A stretch of DNA of 64,000 bases from NCBI RefSeq assembly GCF_001542405.1, contig NZ_LNCD01000092.1, positions 28,269 to 92,268 of the forward strand, written 5' to 3'. Source of the DNA: Rhizobium altiplani. Lineage in GTDB: Bacteria; Pseudomonadota; Alphaproteobacteria; Rhizobiales; Rhizobiaceae. The translations under genes were made by a program, and so were the position numbers. Shown here in pieces: positions 17,086 to 26,024 of this stretch. Position 1 is the stretch's first letter. Each line of letters opens with the position of its first letter. The notes beneath the pieces were generated by a model. The model was not told the DNA's origin and ran no database searches. It saw only the letters and a list, made by a program, of their open reading frames with translations.

Positions 17086-17775
17086 CTTTAACAGGGCACA
17101 GAGCGAGTCCTTCGCCCGCCTGTCAACCGGCGCTTCCTCGCGCGGGAATGCCGAGAATAAAGAGAGATGCCAGGTGCAGGCCTGAAGTCGCAACCCCGCA
17201 CCGTCATCAACCGGCGAAAGGTCGCGGCAGCGCGCCTCGCGCGGCGAAGGGCTGCCTGGTGTTTACCCTCGCGTATTTTCCCACCGGCTGCCGACACCAG
17301 GATCAGCCATTGAGCAACGCACGAATTGCGCTGCCGCGTTCCGCCGCCTGCCAAAGGCCTTCCCAGCCTCGTGCGCCTCCCAGTAATACCGTGATTGAAG
17401 AGATCTTGGCCTCAGGCGAAACTGTCGGAGTTCGGCGGCGCCATCTCTGCGGGGACTGGGGACCCACGTGACAGCTGTGCCCCCGGGATCACGCACGGGG
17501 TGCGGCTGCCGACCCGGCAGATAGACCGGGAAATCTCTATGCGGTAACAGACGAGGACGTTTCAAAACGGGAGCCATAGAACAGCAGCACGGCAATGATC
17601 ATCGACTGCCAAGAGATTTGAATCCATCGCGAGGTTCTTCCCGAATCCTTGGGACGAACCAATTTTGCCGCGACAGTGACGAATAAGATGAGGGCAACCG
17701 ATTGCGAAGAAAACTCCGTCGCCTTAAAGATTCCGGAAGCGGCAATCAGCCGTGAAAGCGTCGAGGATTTTGTTC
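17086..17775. other. Intergenic region with a possible degenerate membrane ORF
   Basis: There is no standard gene. On the minus strand, 17775-17537 is open for about 79 codons and has two hydrophobic stretches (SVALILFVTVAAKLV and SMIIAVLLFYGS) before TAG at 17537-17539. The stretch before the first of these has no ATG, GTG or TTG start. It may be a decayed small membrane-protein gene. Otherwise the region carries the promoter of the cold-shock gene. Confidence 0.35.
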
Positions 17776-17979
17776 ATGGCCACTGGTATGGTTAAATTTT
17801 TCAATGGAGACAAAGGATTTGGCTTCATCACCCCGGATAATGGGGGGGCTGACGTATTTGTGCACGTGTCTGCCTTGCAGGCTGGAAGCTCTCTCAGCGA
17901 GGGACAGAAGGTGAGCTACGAGGTGGGCCAGGATCGCAAAACCGGCAAGTCGAAAGCTGAAAACGTACGGCTTATTTGA
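17776..17979 (+). CDS. cspA: Cold-shock protein (CspA family)
   Basis: The 67-residue product starts MATGMVKFFNGDKGFGFITP and contains GADVFVHVSALQAG: both RNA-binding motifs of the cold-shock domain (KGFGFITP as RNP1, VFVHVSAL as RNP2). It is a single-domain RNA chaperone. The open frame extends upstream to 17752, but the family start is the ATG at 17776. The long 5' untranslated region usual in csp genes would fall in the preceding gap. Confidence 0.92.
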   Translation: MATGMVKFFNGDKGFGFITPDNGGADVFVHVSALQAGSSLSEGQKVSYEVGQDRKTGKSKAENVRLI

Positions 17980-18065
17980 TTTCCGCGATCATGGGATCGG
18001 CCGCCTCGGCCGCAGCAAAGCCTCCGTTGCTGCGGCCGCTCGCAAGCGGAACGCCGTAGCCATGG

Positions 18066-18190
18066 CCGCCGGCTCAATGCAGAAGCGTGTATTCACGGAC
18101 GATCTCAAGATCGTCGACGTCGATTTCGTCGGAAGGTAACGCCGAGAGCTTCCCGAAAGCAACTTGACGGTCAGCGGTAAGTCAACAGCG
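18066..18190 (-). pseudogene. Frame-broken paralogue of the 16264-16434 gene
   Basis: On the minus strand one frame reads ALPSDEIDVDDLEIVREYTLLH and stops, matching PPSDENDADDDLEIVHEYTPWH of the small gene at 16264-16434. Upstream the similarity continues in a different frame (VDLPLTVKLLSG against LVVPITLFSVDG), so one frameshift lies near 18145-18160. DNA similarity extends past the stop into a shared GCCGCTCGCAAGCGG hairpin (16235 and 18040 areas). A decayed duplicate is the simplest reading. Confidence 0.6.
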
Positions 18191-18243
18191 CCACGTCGCT
18201 CCATCGACGAAGCACCTATGTCGTTCTTGACCGATGAGAGAGC

Positions 18244-18834
18244 TCATCGCCTTTTTCTGTACGTCCAGAGCTGCGCCGGTGGAATGTTGCGCATCATGAA
18301 AGCCAGGTGGCGGACTTCGTAACCGGCGGGAAGCGCGACGACCGGAGACAGCAACCCATAGGTGATCTGAACAACGGGCCTTCCGTTCGGCACACGTTCC
18401 AGGAGGTCGAGGATCAGTGACAGGCGCTTGTCTGGAGGCAAGTGCAGGAGAGGTACAGCGGAAATGACGCAGTCGAACTTTGCGCCCCGCTCAGGACCCA
18501 GAACAAGATCGAGCGCGAAGGCGTCTCCGCATCGAACGTCGACTTCGGGAAACTCCTGCCTGAGATGCCGGCAAAACTCCGGCGAGTATTCAACGGAAAC
18601 CAGATCCTTCGGCCGAACGCCCAGCGCCAGGATCTGTTTTGTGATGACGCCGGTTCCCGGGCCAAGTTCAAGCACCGGAAGCCCCGAGGATGAATCAATG
18701 ACGCTCGCCATCTTCCGGGCGGTCACGACGGAGGTCGGCGTTATGGCGCCGACGGCTGTTCGGTCGCGCTTCCAGCCTTTCAGGAATTCTATCTCATCCT
18801 TGAACTTCGATCCCACCCGCTGTCGCACGCCCAT
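18244..18834 (-). CDS. pmtA: PmtA-like phospholipid N-methyltransferase
   Basis: The 196-residue protein starts MGVRQRVGSKFKDEIEFLKG and has the SAM-binding motif VLELGPGTGVITKQIL plus a DCVISAVPLLHLP motif. It resembles the rhizobial PmtA family, which methylates phosphatidylethanolamine on the way to phosphatidylcholine, a lipid important in rhizobial symbiosis. The chromosome usually has its own pmtA, so this may be an extra copy with changed specificity. Related rRNA-dimethylase-like enzymes cannot be excluded. I chose the ATG at 18834 over 18876 because the extra residues are all basic. Confidence 0.72.
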   Translation of the reverse strand: MGVRQRVGSKFKDEIEFLKGWKRDRTAVGAITPTSVVTARKMASVIDSSSGLPVLELGPGTGVITKQILALGVRPKDLVSVEYSPEFCRHLRQEFPEVDVRCGDAFALDLVLGPERGAKFDCVISAVPLLHLPPDKRLSLILDLLERVPNGRPVVQITYGLLSPVVALPAGYEVRHLAFMMRNIPPAQLWTYRKRR

Positions 18835-19065
18835 TCTTCGCCTCCGCTTCGATGCCCACGATGATTGCCGCCACAAACATCGCTTAAACGCGACAAAGGC
18901 AAGCCCCCAAGCGCCATTTTCCGTCCGCCTATTGTATTTTGCGCATAAAAAGATGCCTTTGAGAACCTGGGGGGCCCGGGAGGCGCTGCCATGCGGTTGG
19001 TTTTCGGCGTGAGGAATCAGAGCGACTTTTTTTGCTCTATTCGCGCGAAGTTGGGGATTGACAAT

Positions 19066-19761
19066 CTAGCCGGCGCCTCGAAGCCGGACCTGATCTGTGC
19101 ACAGCAAAGCTTTGAGCTGCGCGGCAGAACGCGTAACTACCGAGGCCCCGACGGAAAGGAGCCGCTCATCGTGATCGTTGAGGCAATGGCCGCCGGCTGT
19201 GAAGCCGATAACCGTCATCCCGGCCGCGACACCGGCCTGGACGCCGGCGATGCTGTCTTCCACGACAACCGTACGGGCAGGATCGGCCCCCATCCGGTCG
19301 GCCGCGAACAGAAAAAGATCAGGTGCGGGTTTGCCCTTCGATACCATGACGGTGCTGAAGACATGCGGTTCGAGCAACGGCCAAAGGCCGGTCCTCTCAA
19401 GACCGAGACGCAGTTTTTCAGGCGCGCTGCTGGAGGCGACACAACGCGGCACTGCAATTTGGCCAAGAAGCTCGGCGATGCCGTCGATCGCCTCCAACTC
19501 GGTCAGATACTTCTCCTTGATCTTTGCGGCGACCACTTCTTCGAAATCGGGAGGCAGAGGCCTTCCCCACTCCTCCTCGACCATGCGTCGCATCGTGGCG
19601 GCAGACAGCCCGGTATATCGGCGGACAACGTCTTCGTAAGAGGTCGGAAAACCAATGCGCGCCAGTTCATCGGCGTCGATCTGGGTAGCGAGCTTTTCGC
19701 TGTCGATGAGGACACCGTCACAGTCGAAGATGACAAGGTCGAATGGTTTGGTCAGGCTCAT
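19066..19761 (-). CDS. HAD-family phosphatase (Gph/beta-PGM type)
   Basis: The 231-residue protein shows HAD motif I LVIFDCDGVLIDSE, motif II CVASSSAPEKL, a motif III lysine in SKGKPAPDLF and motif IV VVVEDSIAGVQAG: a complete catalytic set. Members dephosphorylate small sugar or glycol phosphates. It overlaps the preceding phosphodiesterase gene by 4 bp (ATGA) and is the last gene of the RpiR-controlled ABC operon. That suggests it acts on the phosphomonoester released by the phosphodiesterase. The substrate is inferred only from context. Confidence 0.85.
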   Translation of the reverse strand: MSLTKPFDLVIFDCDGVLIDSEKLATQIDADELARIGFPTSYEDVVRRYTGLSAATMRRMVEEEWGRPLPPDFEEVVAAKIKEKYLTELEAIDGIAELLGQIAVPRCVASSSAPEKLRLGLERTGLWPLLEPHVFSTVMVSKGKPAPDLFLFAADRMGADPARTVVVEDSIAGVQAGVAAGMTVIGFTAGGHCLNDHDERLLSVGASVVTRSAAQLKALLCTDQVRLRGAG

Positions 19762-20579
19762 TGGAAACCCTCCGGCATGAATTCCTCGGGGCTGATTGCG
19801 ACCACGACCCTGCTGCTGACCTCGAACTGATTGATCAGGACGCTGTCGTCGCGAACTAAGGCGACATTAAAGGCCGGCGCATCGTTGACGAAGCGCGCAT
19901 CGCGCCGCTCGAGATGCGGAATGATCTGGTGCGCAACGCCCCGGCTCGCGCTAAACGGTACGCCTTGCCAGGTGCCGCCAACGTCGACATGGACATGGCC
20001 GCAGAAGATGTGGCGGACCGAACCTGTCTTGACGAGCGGCCCCACGGCGTTTCTTGGAACCAGGGTGATGTGCGGCGCAAAATGCGGCAGCCCGATCGAT
20101 TGCAGCGGGTGATGGCAAAACAAATAGCTTGGCCGAATTGGCTCTTCAGCAAGGCGCTCTAGAAGCCATTCGAACCGGCCGCAGCCGAGCGAGCCATGAC
20201 CGTGGTCGGTCACCAGCGTGTCGAGGAAAATCAAGCGGCCAGCCGGCAGATCCAGGACCGATTGGACGAAGCCTGTTGCGTCGATTGCGGCGTCGGGGAA
20301 AACCCGACGGAAATTAGCCCGATGATCGTGGTTCCCGAGCAAGAGGCGATGCGGCACCCGGAGGTCCTGCAGGATGTCGCGCAGAAGCTGGTAGGCGGCG
20401 GCGTCGCCTTCATCGGTCAGATCGCCGGTGATGACGCAGAGATCAGCATCCGCATGCTCGTTGTTAATGGTCGCGATCACAGTGCGGAGACGGGCGGCGG
20501 GATCGAAACCGTAAAGGGTCTTGCCCGGAGCCACCAGATGCAGGTCGGTGAGGTGGATGAGTTTCATTGATTGATCCAT
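19758..20579 (-). CDS. Metallophosphodiesterase (CpdA/GpdQ-like)
   Basis: The 273-residue protein carries the calcineurin-type metal motifs HLTDLHL, VITGDLTD, LLGNHDHR, FCHHPL and CGHVHVD. This spacing is typical of the cAMP/glycerophosphodiester phosphodiesterase group. It lies 45 bp after the solute-binding protein gene and overlaps the HAD phosphatase gene. With a UgpB-like importer alongside, hydrolysis of an imported glycerophosphodiester or similar compound is the likely role. There is no signal peptide, so it is cytoplasmic. A second possible start is 20567. Confidence 0.85.
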   Translation of the reverse strand: MDQSMKLIHLTDLHLVAPGKTLYGFDPAARLRTVIATINNEHADADLCVITGDLTDEGDAAAYQLLRDILQDLRVPHRLLLGNHDHRANFRRVFPDAAIDATGFVQSVLDLPAGRLIFLDTLVTDHGHGSLGCGRFEWLLERLAEEPIRPSYLFCHHPLQSIGLPHFAPHITLVPRNAVGPLVKTGSVRHIFCGHVHVDVGGTWQGVPFSASRGVAHQIIPHLERRDARFVNDAPAFNVALVRDDSVLINQFEVSSRVVVAISPEEFMPEGFQ

Positions 20580-20624
20580 GAAAGCGAGCGCCGAAGCGGG
20601 TCCGGCGCTCTTGGTAGGAGTGGC

Positions 20625-21881
20625 TTAGTTGGTCTTCGGGAGAAGCGCGCGAACCTTCTCTGCCATATCGGCGAGAGCTGCATCCGGCTCCATGCTGCCA
20701 AGCGCGATTGCGGACATGTCGTCGCGAATGACCTGCGAGATCTCGACACCGTTTTCGCCGGGCCAGGAGAACCACGGACGGGCGCGCGGCGTCTGCTGCA
20801 CGCTTGTGTACCAGTTCGGGTGCTGCTTGTAGAAGTCGGCAAGGTGATCCTTGTCGAGAGCACCGGTATTCGTCGGCATATAACCGGTGTTCGGAACGAC
20901 AATGCTCTGGCCGTCCGCGCTGGTGGCAAACTTCACATATTCCCAGGCTGCGGCACGCTTGGCTTCGTCCTTGGACAGGATGACCGCGACCATGCCGCCC
21001 GTCGGCATCGTTGCGGCCTCGGAGCCCAGCGGCTGTTTTGCCGTCGTCAGCTTGAAGCGCGTGCCGATTTCTTTTTCGAGGCCGCTGACGCTGCCAGCCG
21101 ATGCGAAGAAGAAGCCGAGCTTGCCTGAGGTGAAGAGCTGACGGGCTGCACGGCTGTCTATCGCCGGCTGCGTGCCTTCCGTATGGAAGCGCTTGAAGAG
21201 CTTGGCGGCAGACTGACCGGTCGGACCGTCGAAAGCGATGTCGGTTTCCTTGTCGTTCATCATCTGGCCACCGAAATTGCGCACCAGGTTCTGTGTCGTC
21301 CAGTCGTCCGAACCGAGATCGTAGAACATGCCCGATGTCCCGTCGCCGAGCGCTCCGATCTTGCCGGCTAGCGCCACGAAACCGTCCCAGTCAGTCGGAA
21401 TCTTTTCAGGATCGCCGCCGGCCCGCTTGATAAGGTCGGCATTGAAATAGACGACCGGCGTCGACATAGCGAACGGCAGGCCGTAGAGCTTGCCATCTAT
21501 CTTGGCGAGCGACAGAACCTGATCGGTATAGCCCTTGTCGGTCAGGTGATCCTTGGCAACCAGATCGTCAATCGGCTCGATCAGGCCGCGGGCGACGAGC
21601 GGGCGCAGCACGTTGAAGCCGACATAATGGACATCAGGCAACTGGCCGGCCATGCTTTGGCGGATGAGCGCCTGGACGGCTTCGTCGTAGCTCGGGGCCG
21701 CTGCCCTGAACCCGATCTTGATATCGGGATACTTCGCTTCGAAGCTCTTGGCGACGGCTGCGTGAATAGGCTCGTGCTCGGCCCAGGCGTAATAGACGTC
21801 GAGCTTGGTTTCCGCGTGGGCGGGGGCGGTCAGGCCTGCCATGGCAAGGCCAGCCGCGATCATCATGGCAATCGTTTTCAC
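20625..21881 (-). CDS. ABC transporter solute-binding protein (UgpB-like)
   Basis: The 418-residue protein has a Sec signal peptide (MKTIAMMIAAGLAMAGLTAP, cleavage after AHA) and the family 1 solute-binding fold, with LYGLPFAMSTPVVYFNADLI and AAWEYVKFATSADGQSI. It delivers the substrate to the two permeases encoded just upstream. The family includes glycerol-3-phosphate and sugar binders. Context with a phosphodiesterase and a phosphatase favours a phosphorylated or diester ligand, but the sequence alone does not fix it. Confidence 0.9.
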   Translation of the reverse strand: MKTIAMMIAAGLAMAGLTAPAHAETKLDVYYAWAEHEPIHAAVAKSFEAKYPDIKIGFRAAAPSYDEAVQALIRQSMAGQLPDVHYVGFNVLRPLVARGLIEPIDDLVAKDHLTDKGYTDQVLSLAKIDGKLYGLPFAMSTPVVYFNADLIKRAGGDPEKIPTDWDGFVALAGKIGALGDGTSGMFYDLGSDDWTTQNLVRNFGGQMMNDKETDIAFDGPTGQSAAKLFKRFHTEGTQPAIDSRAARQLFTSGKLGFFFASAGSVSGLEKEIGTRFKLTTAKQPLGSEAATMPTGGMVAVILSKDEAKRAAAWEYVKFATSADGQSIVVPNTGYMPTNTGALDKDHLADFYKQHPNWYTSVQQTPRARPWFSWPGENGVEISQVIRDDMSAIALGSMEPDAALADMAEKVRALLPKTN

Positions 21882-21926
21882 GATGCTCTCCTGTCGTTCG
21901 TGGTTGGGTTGGGTTGTTGAGGATGC

Positions 21927-22760
21927 CTAGTGTCGGCCGACCACCAGACCCCTGATGAAATGCCTCTGCATTGAGAGGAAGAGGGCGGCCAGGGGCGCTG
22001 TGACGATCACGCCCCCGGCCATCAGCGCACCGACCTGACCGCCGCCGTCGCCTGCTTGCCGGAAATAGGCAATGCCAAGCGAGGGCATCATCATGTCGGG
22101 ATTGGTTGTCACCACCAGCGGCCAGTAGAGGTCGTTCCAATGGGCCACGATGGAGAAAATAGAGAAAGCGGCGACTGCTGGCCATGCGGCGGGCACCATG
22201 ATGCGCCAGGCGATCGAGAGCTCGCTGAAACCGTCAAGCCGGGCCGCATCAAGCACTTCGTCAGGGAAGGTGACGAAAAACTGTCGAAACAGGAAGATCG
22301 CGAAGACCGAGATGATCCAGGGCAGAATGAGCGCTGGGTAGGTGTCGAGCAGCCCCGATTTCGCGAGCGCAACGTAGATCGGAATTGTCGGGATCTGCAC
22401 TGGCACGAGAAGCCCGAGCAGCACTGCGCCGAGCAGGAGCGGCCTGCCTGGAAAGGACAGCTTGGCGAGCGCATAGCCGCACGGGATCGCCACGGCAATT
22501 TGCAGGGTCAGGATCGCGAGACAGACCACAAATCCATTGGCCATGAAGCGCAAGAGCGGGATTGCGGTGAGTGCTGCGCCGTAATTCTGCGCGGTGCCGG
22601 CCAGTGTCGGCACAGGCAGAAGACCGCCATTGAAGATTTCGCTCTCCGGTGTACCTGAGGCCAGCACCATCCAGATGAATGGGAAAACCATGATGATTGC
22701 GCCCGAGAGCAGAACGGCGTGTGAGGCAATGCGCGATACGGGAGATTTCGCAAGGATCAT
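21927..22760 (-). CDS. ABC transporter permease (UgpE/MalG family)
   Basis: The 277-residue protein has six predicted membrane segments and the EAA loop (EVLDAARLDGFSELSIAWRIMVP) that contacts the ATPase. It overlaps the first permease gene by 4 bp and belongs to the carbohydrate-uptake CUT1 class. The operon order is ATPase, permease, permease, binding protein, phosphodiesterase, phosphatase. Confidence 0.92.
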   Translation of the reverse strand: MILAKSPVSRIASHAVLLSGAIIMVFPFIWMVLASGTPESEIFNGGLLPVPTLAGTAQNYGAALTAIPLLRFMANGFVVCLAILTLQIAVAIPCGYALAKLSFPGRPLLLGAVLLGLLVPVQIPTIPIYVALAKSGLLDTYPALILPWIISVFAIFLFRQFFVTFPDEVLDAARLDGFSELSIAWRIMVPAAWPAVAAFSIFSIVAHWNDLYWPLVVTTNPDMMMPSLGIAYFRQAGDGGGQVGALMAGGVIVTAPLAALFLSMQRHFIRGLVVGRH

Positions 22761-23707
22761 GGCGTTCCCCTCAAGTTCTTCGTACCGGACGCCCTAGGGT
22801 CCGACAGGCGCATCTGGATCAGAGACAGCATCGTCACGAACACGAAGAAAGACACGGCGATCGCCGATGCATAGCCGACGCGGAAGAACCGGAAGCCCTC
22901 TTCGTAGAATGTATAAAGGACGACCATTGTCGACTTCATCGGTCCGCCCTGGGTGAGCACAGCAACTGTCTCAAACACCGAGAACGCGCGGATGACTGTC
23001 ATGACGGTGACGAACAGCGTCACCGGAGCAAGCATCGGCCAGGTTACGAGCCGGAAGCGCTTGAAACCACCGTCTGCACCGTCGATCGCAGCCGCCTCGT
23101 AGAGCTCTTCTGGAATTGTGGAAAGTCCGGCCAGGAAGAGGATCATGTTGAAGCCGACCAGCTGCCAAATGCCGATGCAGGCAAGGGCATAGACCGCCAT
23201 GGACGGGTCGGAGAGAAACCGTATAGGCGAGGCGCCGAGCAGGTGAAGGAACGCGTTGGCGGCGCCAAGACTAGGATGGAGGATCGCCTCCCAGGCGGTC
23301 GCGAGCGCCACAAGGGTTGCGGCGACCGGGAGGAAATAGGCCGTTCTGTAAAAAGCGGAAAAGGTGCACCGTGAAATCAGCAAGGCAACAAGCAGACCCC
23401 ACCCGATCGATATTGGGACCACCACAAGGACATAGAGCGCCGTATTGCGGAGGCTGTTCGAGAAACCTGGGTCGGTCAGCATTCGACCATAATTGCCAAG
23501 ACCGACAAAGCGGATACCGACCAGGCCCAAAGATGCGTCGGTAAACGAAAGGAACAGAACCAGGATCGCTGGGCCGATCAAAAGGGCAAGCAGGAGCAGC
23601 GAGGCTGGCAACGCAAGAACCAGCCCGGCACGGGCTTGCGCGCGGTCCGACTTGTAGATTGACCGCTCAGGGGCTGCTGCGAGAGAAACATCGTCGAGCA
23701 CAGCCAT
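22757..23707 (-). CDS. ABC transporter permease (UgpA/MalF family)
   Basis: The 316-residue protein has an N-terminal cytoplasmic stretch, six membrane segments and an EAA loop (ELYEAAAIDGADGGFKRFRL). Its start codon directly abuts the ATPase stop codon (23708), and its end overlaps the second permease. It is the partner of the 21927-22760 permease in a CUT1 importer. Confidence 0.92.
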   Translation of the reverse strand: MAVLDDVSLAAAPERSIYKSDRAQARAGLVLALPASLLLLALLIGPAILVLFLSFTDASLGLVGIRFVGLGNYGRMLTDPGFSNSLRNTALYVLVVVPISIGWGLLVALLISRCTFSAFYRTAYFLPVAATLVALATAWEAILHPSLGAANAFLHLLGASPIRFLSDPSMAVYALACIGIWQLVGFNMILFLAGLSTIPEELYEAAAIDGADGGFKRFRLVTWPMLAPVTLFVTVMTVIRAFSVFETVAVLTQGGPMKSTMVVLYTFYEEGFRFFRVGYASAIAVSFFVFVTMLSLIQMRLSDPRASGTKNLRGTP

Positions 23708-24856
23708 CTAAGCAGCCTCGCGTTCGACACGTTCTCGCCGAGACCGACTTTCGGGGAAGAACCAGGCATTCTCCGCGTCTATCGTCAGAGCGAGGTGCTC
23801 ACCAGGATGGACCGAGCGCGCTTGATCCGCCGACACTCGAACGACGAATTCGGCGCCCGCCTCAGCCTCGACAAAAAGGTTTGCGTCCGTTCCGGAATGT
23901 TCGATACGCGAAAGGCAGACGCGGAGGGTACCGGGCACATCATGCGCAGCAATGCTTGCGTGCTCGGGGCGAAACGCCAAGGTGCCGGGGCCGGTGGAGC
24001 CGATCGCGTCACGGAGTGCTATTTTGCCACCCCCGATGGCGACCATCCCGCCCACTGTGGCGGAAACACGGACCTCATTCAGGAAAGGCTGCGCGAGAAA
24101 ACGGGCGACCTCAAGATCGACCGGATCACGATAGAGATCGGCTGGCTTGGCGATCTGACGAACGTGCCCCCGGAACATCACCGCGACCCGGTCAGATATT
24201 GCTGCTGCCTCAGCCTGATCGTGAGTGACGAACACCGTCGTCGCTCCCATTTTCTTGTGGAGTCGGGCGATTTCACCTCGTGTGTGAATTCGCAGCGCCG
24301 CATCCAGGTTTGCCAAGGGCTCATCCATGAGGAATATCCTCGGTGCACGGACCATCGCCCGTCCTAGTGCCACACGCTGACGCTGGCCGCCCGAAAGCGC
24401 CGGTGGACGCCTGTCGAGAAGGGCATCGAGTTTTAGAATCGCCGAGGTTTCACGAACCCGCTCGTCGATCGAGCGATAGCGTCCGGCGGCACCTGGCAGG
24501 GCAGCACCAAGGATCGGCAACCGCTCCAAGCTGCTTAGTTCGCGCATTACCAATGGCGCGGCGATATTGTCGTACACGCTAAGGTGCGGATAGAGCGCAT
24601 AGCTTTGAAAAACAAATGCCAAGTCTCGGTCCTTTGCCGCGACGTCGTCGAGCTTTTTTTCGCCCGCGAACACATGGCCCTGGTCCGCTCGCTCGAGCCC
24701 GGCAATTATACGTAGAAGCGTAGATTTACCGCAGCCTGAAGGCCCAAGAAGGGTCACAAATTCGCCGGCGGCAACGCTGATCGACACGTCGCGCAGAACA
24801 TTTACTTCGCCGAATTTCTTGCTGATTTTGTCTATGTGAAGTTCCAAAGCTGCCAT
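23708..24856 (-). CDS. ABC transporter ATP-binding protein (UgpC/MalK type)
   Basis: The 382-residue protein has Walker A GPSGCGKST (about residues 38-46), the signature LSGGQRQRVALGRAM, Walker B IFLMDEPLANLD, the switch His in FVTHDQAEA and a C-terminal TOBE/OB regulatory domain. There is an unusual insertion of about 17 residues (ERLPILGAALPGAAGRYR) between the Q-loop and the signature motif compared with typical MalK. It is the first gene of the operon, and a TTTATTTCA repeat element lies 32-75 bp upstream of its start. Confidence 0.93.
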   Translation of the reverse strand: MAALELHIDKISKKFGEVNVLRDVSISVAAGEFVTLLGPSGCGKSTLLRIIAGLERADQGHVFAGEKKLDDVAAKDRDLAFVFQSYALYPHLSVYDNIAAPLVMRELSSLERLPILGAALPGAAGRYRSIDERVRETSAILKLDALLDRRPPALSGGQRQRVALGRAMVRAPRIFLMDEPLANLDAALRIHTRGEIARLHKKMGATTVFVTHDQAEAAAISDRVAVMFRGHVRQIAKPADLYRDPVDLEVARFLAQPFLNEVRVSATVGGMVAIGGGKIALRDAIGSTGPGTLAFRPEHASIAAHDVPGTLRVCLSRIEHSGTDANLFVEAEAGAEFVVRVSADQARSVHPGEHLALTIDAENAWFFPESRSRRERVEREAA

Positions 24857-24888
24857 TCCCTATCCACATGGTTAGCAGTTTTCTTAAT

Positions 24889-24932
24889 GGTGCTTTATTT
24901 CACATTGATGACATCATGGAGTTTTATTTCAT
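24889..24932. promoter_or_regulatory. Putative RpiR operator, copy 1
   Basis: Two direct TTTATTTCA motifs about 27 bp apart (GCTTTATTTCA and GTTTTATTTCATT) lie just upstream of the ATPase gene. The same composite element, with matching flanks and a shared GACAT and TGGAG between the motifs, recurs at 25169-25212 overlapping the end of the RpiR gene. Position at the operon promoter and next to an RpiR gene suggests it is the operator. Confidence 0.6.
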
Positions 24933-25168
24933 TTTTTGCAACTGGTTATTTGGAAGAGTTTTGGGGGAAGAGCGTCCGCCCTCCGGAAAAGCTCGTGGTG
25001 GTTCCACATGGATAATGTTGTAGGTGTTCGACTGCGGTGCAGCATGCTGAACGCCAGCGTAAGTGCACGTTCTCGAAAGAAAGCGTGCGGCTTACGGGCC
25101 ACGCCAAGGGGCTTCTTACGGTCGCCATTCTGCCATCCTCGAGAAGAAGCGGACGCCATCGTTCTATT

Positions 25169-25212
25169 GGCGCTTTATTTCACCAATGTGACATATGGAG
25201 TTTTATTTCATT
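25169..25212. promoter_or_regulatory. Putative RpiR operator, copy 2
   Basis: This second copy of the paired TTTATTTCA element overlaps the stop codon of the RpiR gene, 280 bp from copy 1. Two distant copies would permit DNA looping across the intergenic region. That region (24933-25168) otherwise shows no gene. Confidence 0.55.
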
Positions 25213-26024
25213 GGCCGGTTCAGGTGCTTGTCGAGCGCAAGCATCAGACATTCGATGACGAAAATCTTGCCAGCCACTGGCGTCAGCGTTCCGCCGAAAG
25301 GATTGTCATGCAGGCCTGAGGCTTGAAGGCTATAATGCGCGGCCTTGCTCAGAGGGCTTTGCGTTCGGTTGGTAACCGCGACGGTCGTTGCGCCAGTGGC
25401 GCGCGCACCTTTGAGGAACTGGACGGTTTCGACGGTCAAGCCCGAGACTGAGAATGCCACCGCAACGCAACCTTCGCCAAGCCCATTAGCAACTTCATGC
25501 GCCATATGCGAGTTCCGGAAGGCGAGCGCAGTCAAGCCCACGCGAAGCAGACGATATGCCAGCATCTCCGCGACAAAACCGGACATTCCCGCACCATAGA
25601 TGTCGATGCGGCGGGCGGTCGCAAGCGCTTCGGCGATCCTGTCCAAGCTCGTAAGATCGACATGGCTGTGGGCGACCTCCAGGTTCTCGATCAGTGTTCG
25701 CTGCAGTTTGTCGATTGCGGGATCAGCACCTGAAGAACTGACAACGGCGAGTTGGGGTCGGCCGACTTCCGCTGCAAGCGCAAGCTTGAAGTCGCGAAAC
25801 CCGGTAAACCCGATCTGACGGCAAAGCCGCAGGATACTAGCTTCGCCACTGCCCGCAAATTCGCCAAGTTCTGCCACGGACTGGCGCAGCACTTTCTCCG
25901 GGTTTTCCAGGATGTACTTCGCGATCCGAGCGAGTGCGTTTGGAAGCTGATCGATCTCCTCGTGCAACCGCGATAGGATCGTCTGCCGATCCCTGTTGCG
26001 CTTCTCGTCCCCAATGCTTACCAA
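25203..26024 (-). CDS. RpiR-family transcriptional regulator (HTH + SIS)
   Basis: The 273-residue protein has an N-terminal HTH_6 domain (about 1-80: LPNALARIAKYILENPEKVL and GSGEASILRLCRQIGFTGFR) and a SIS sugar-phosphate-binding domain (about 125-260: IDIYGAGMSGFVAEM and VAFSVSGLTVETV). RpiR proteins sense phosphorylated sugars. It is transcribed toward the ABC operon and its 3' end carries one of the two TTTATTTCA elements, so it most likely controls that operon. Confidence 0.9.
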   Translation of the reverse strand: MVSIGDEKRNRDRQTILSRLHEEIDQLPNALARIAKYILENPEKVLRQSVAELGEFAGSGEASILRLCRQIGFTGFRDFKLALAAEVGRPQLAVVSSSGADPAIDKLQRTLIENLEVAHSHVDLTSLDRIAEALATARRIDIYGAGMSGFVAEMLAYRLLRVGLTALAFRNSHMAHEVANGLGEGCVAVAFSVSGLTVETVQFLKGARATGATTVAVTNRTQSPLSKAAHYSLQASGLHDNPFGGTLTPVAGKIFVIECLMLALDKHLNRPMK

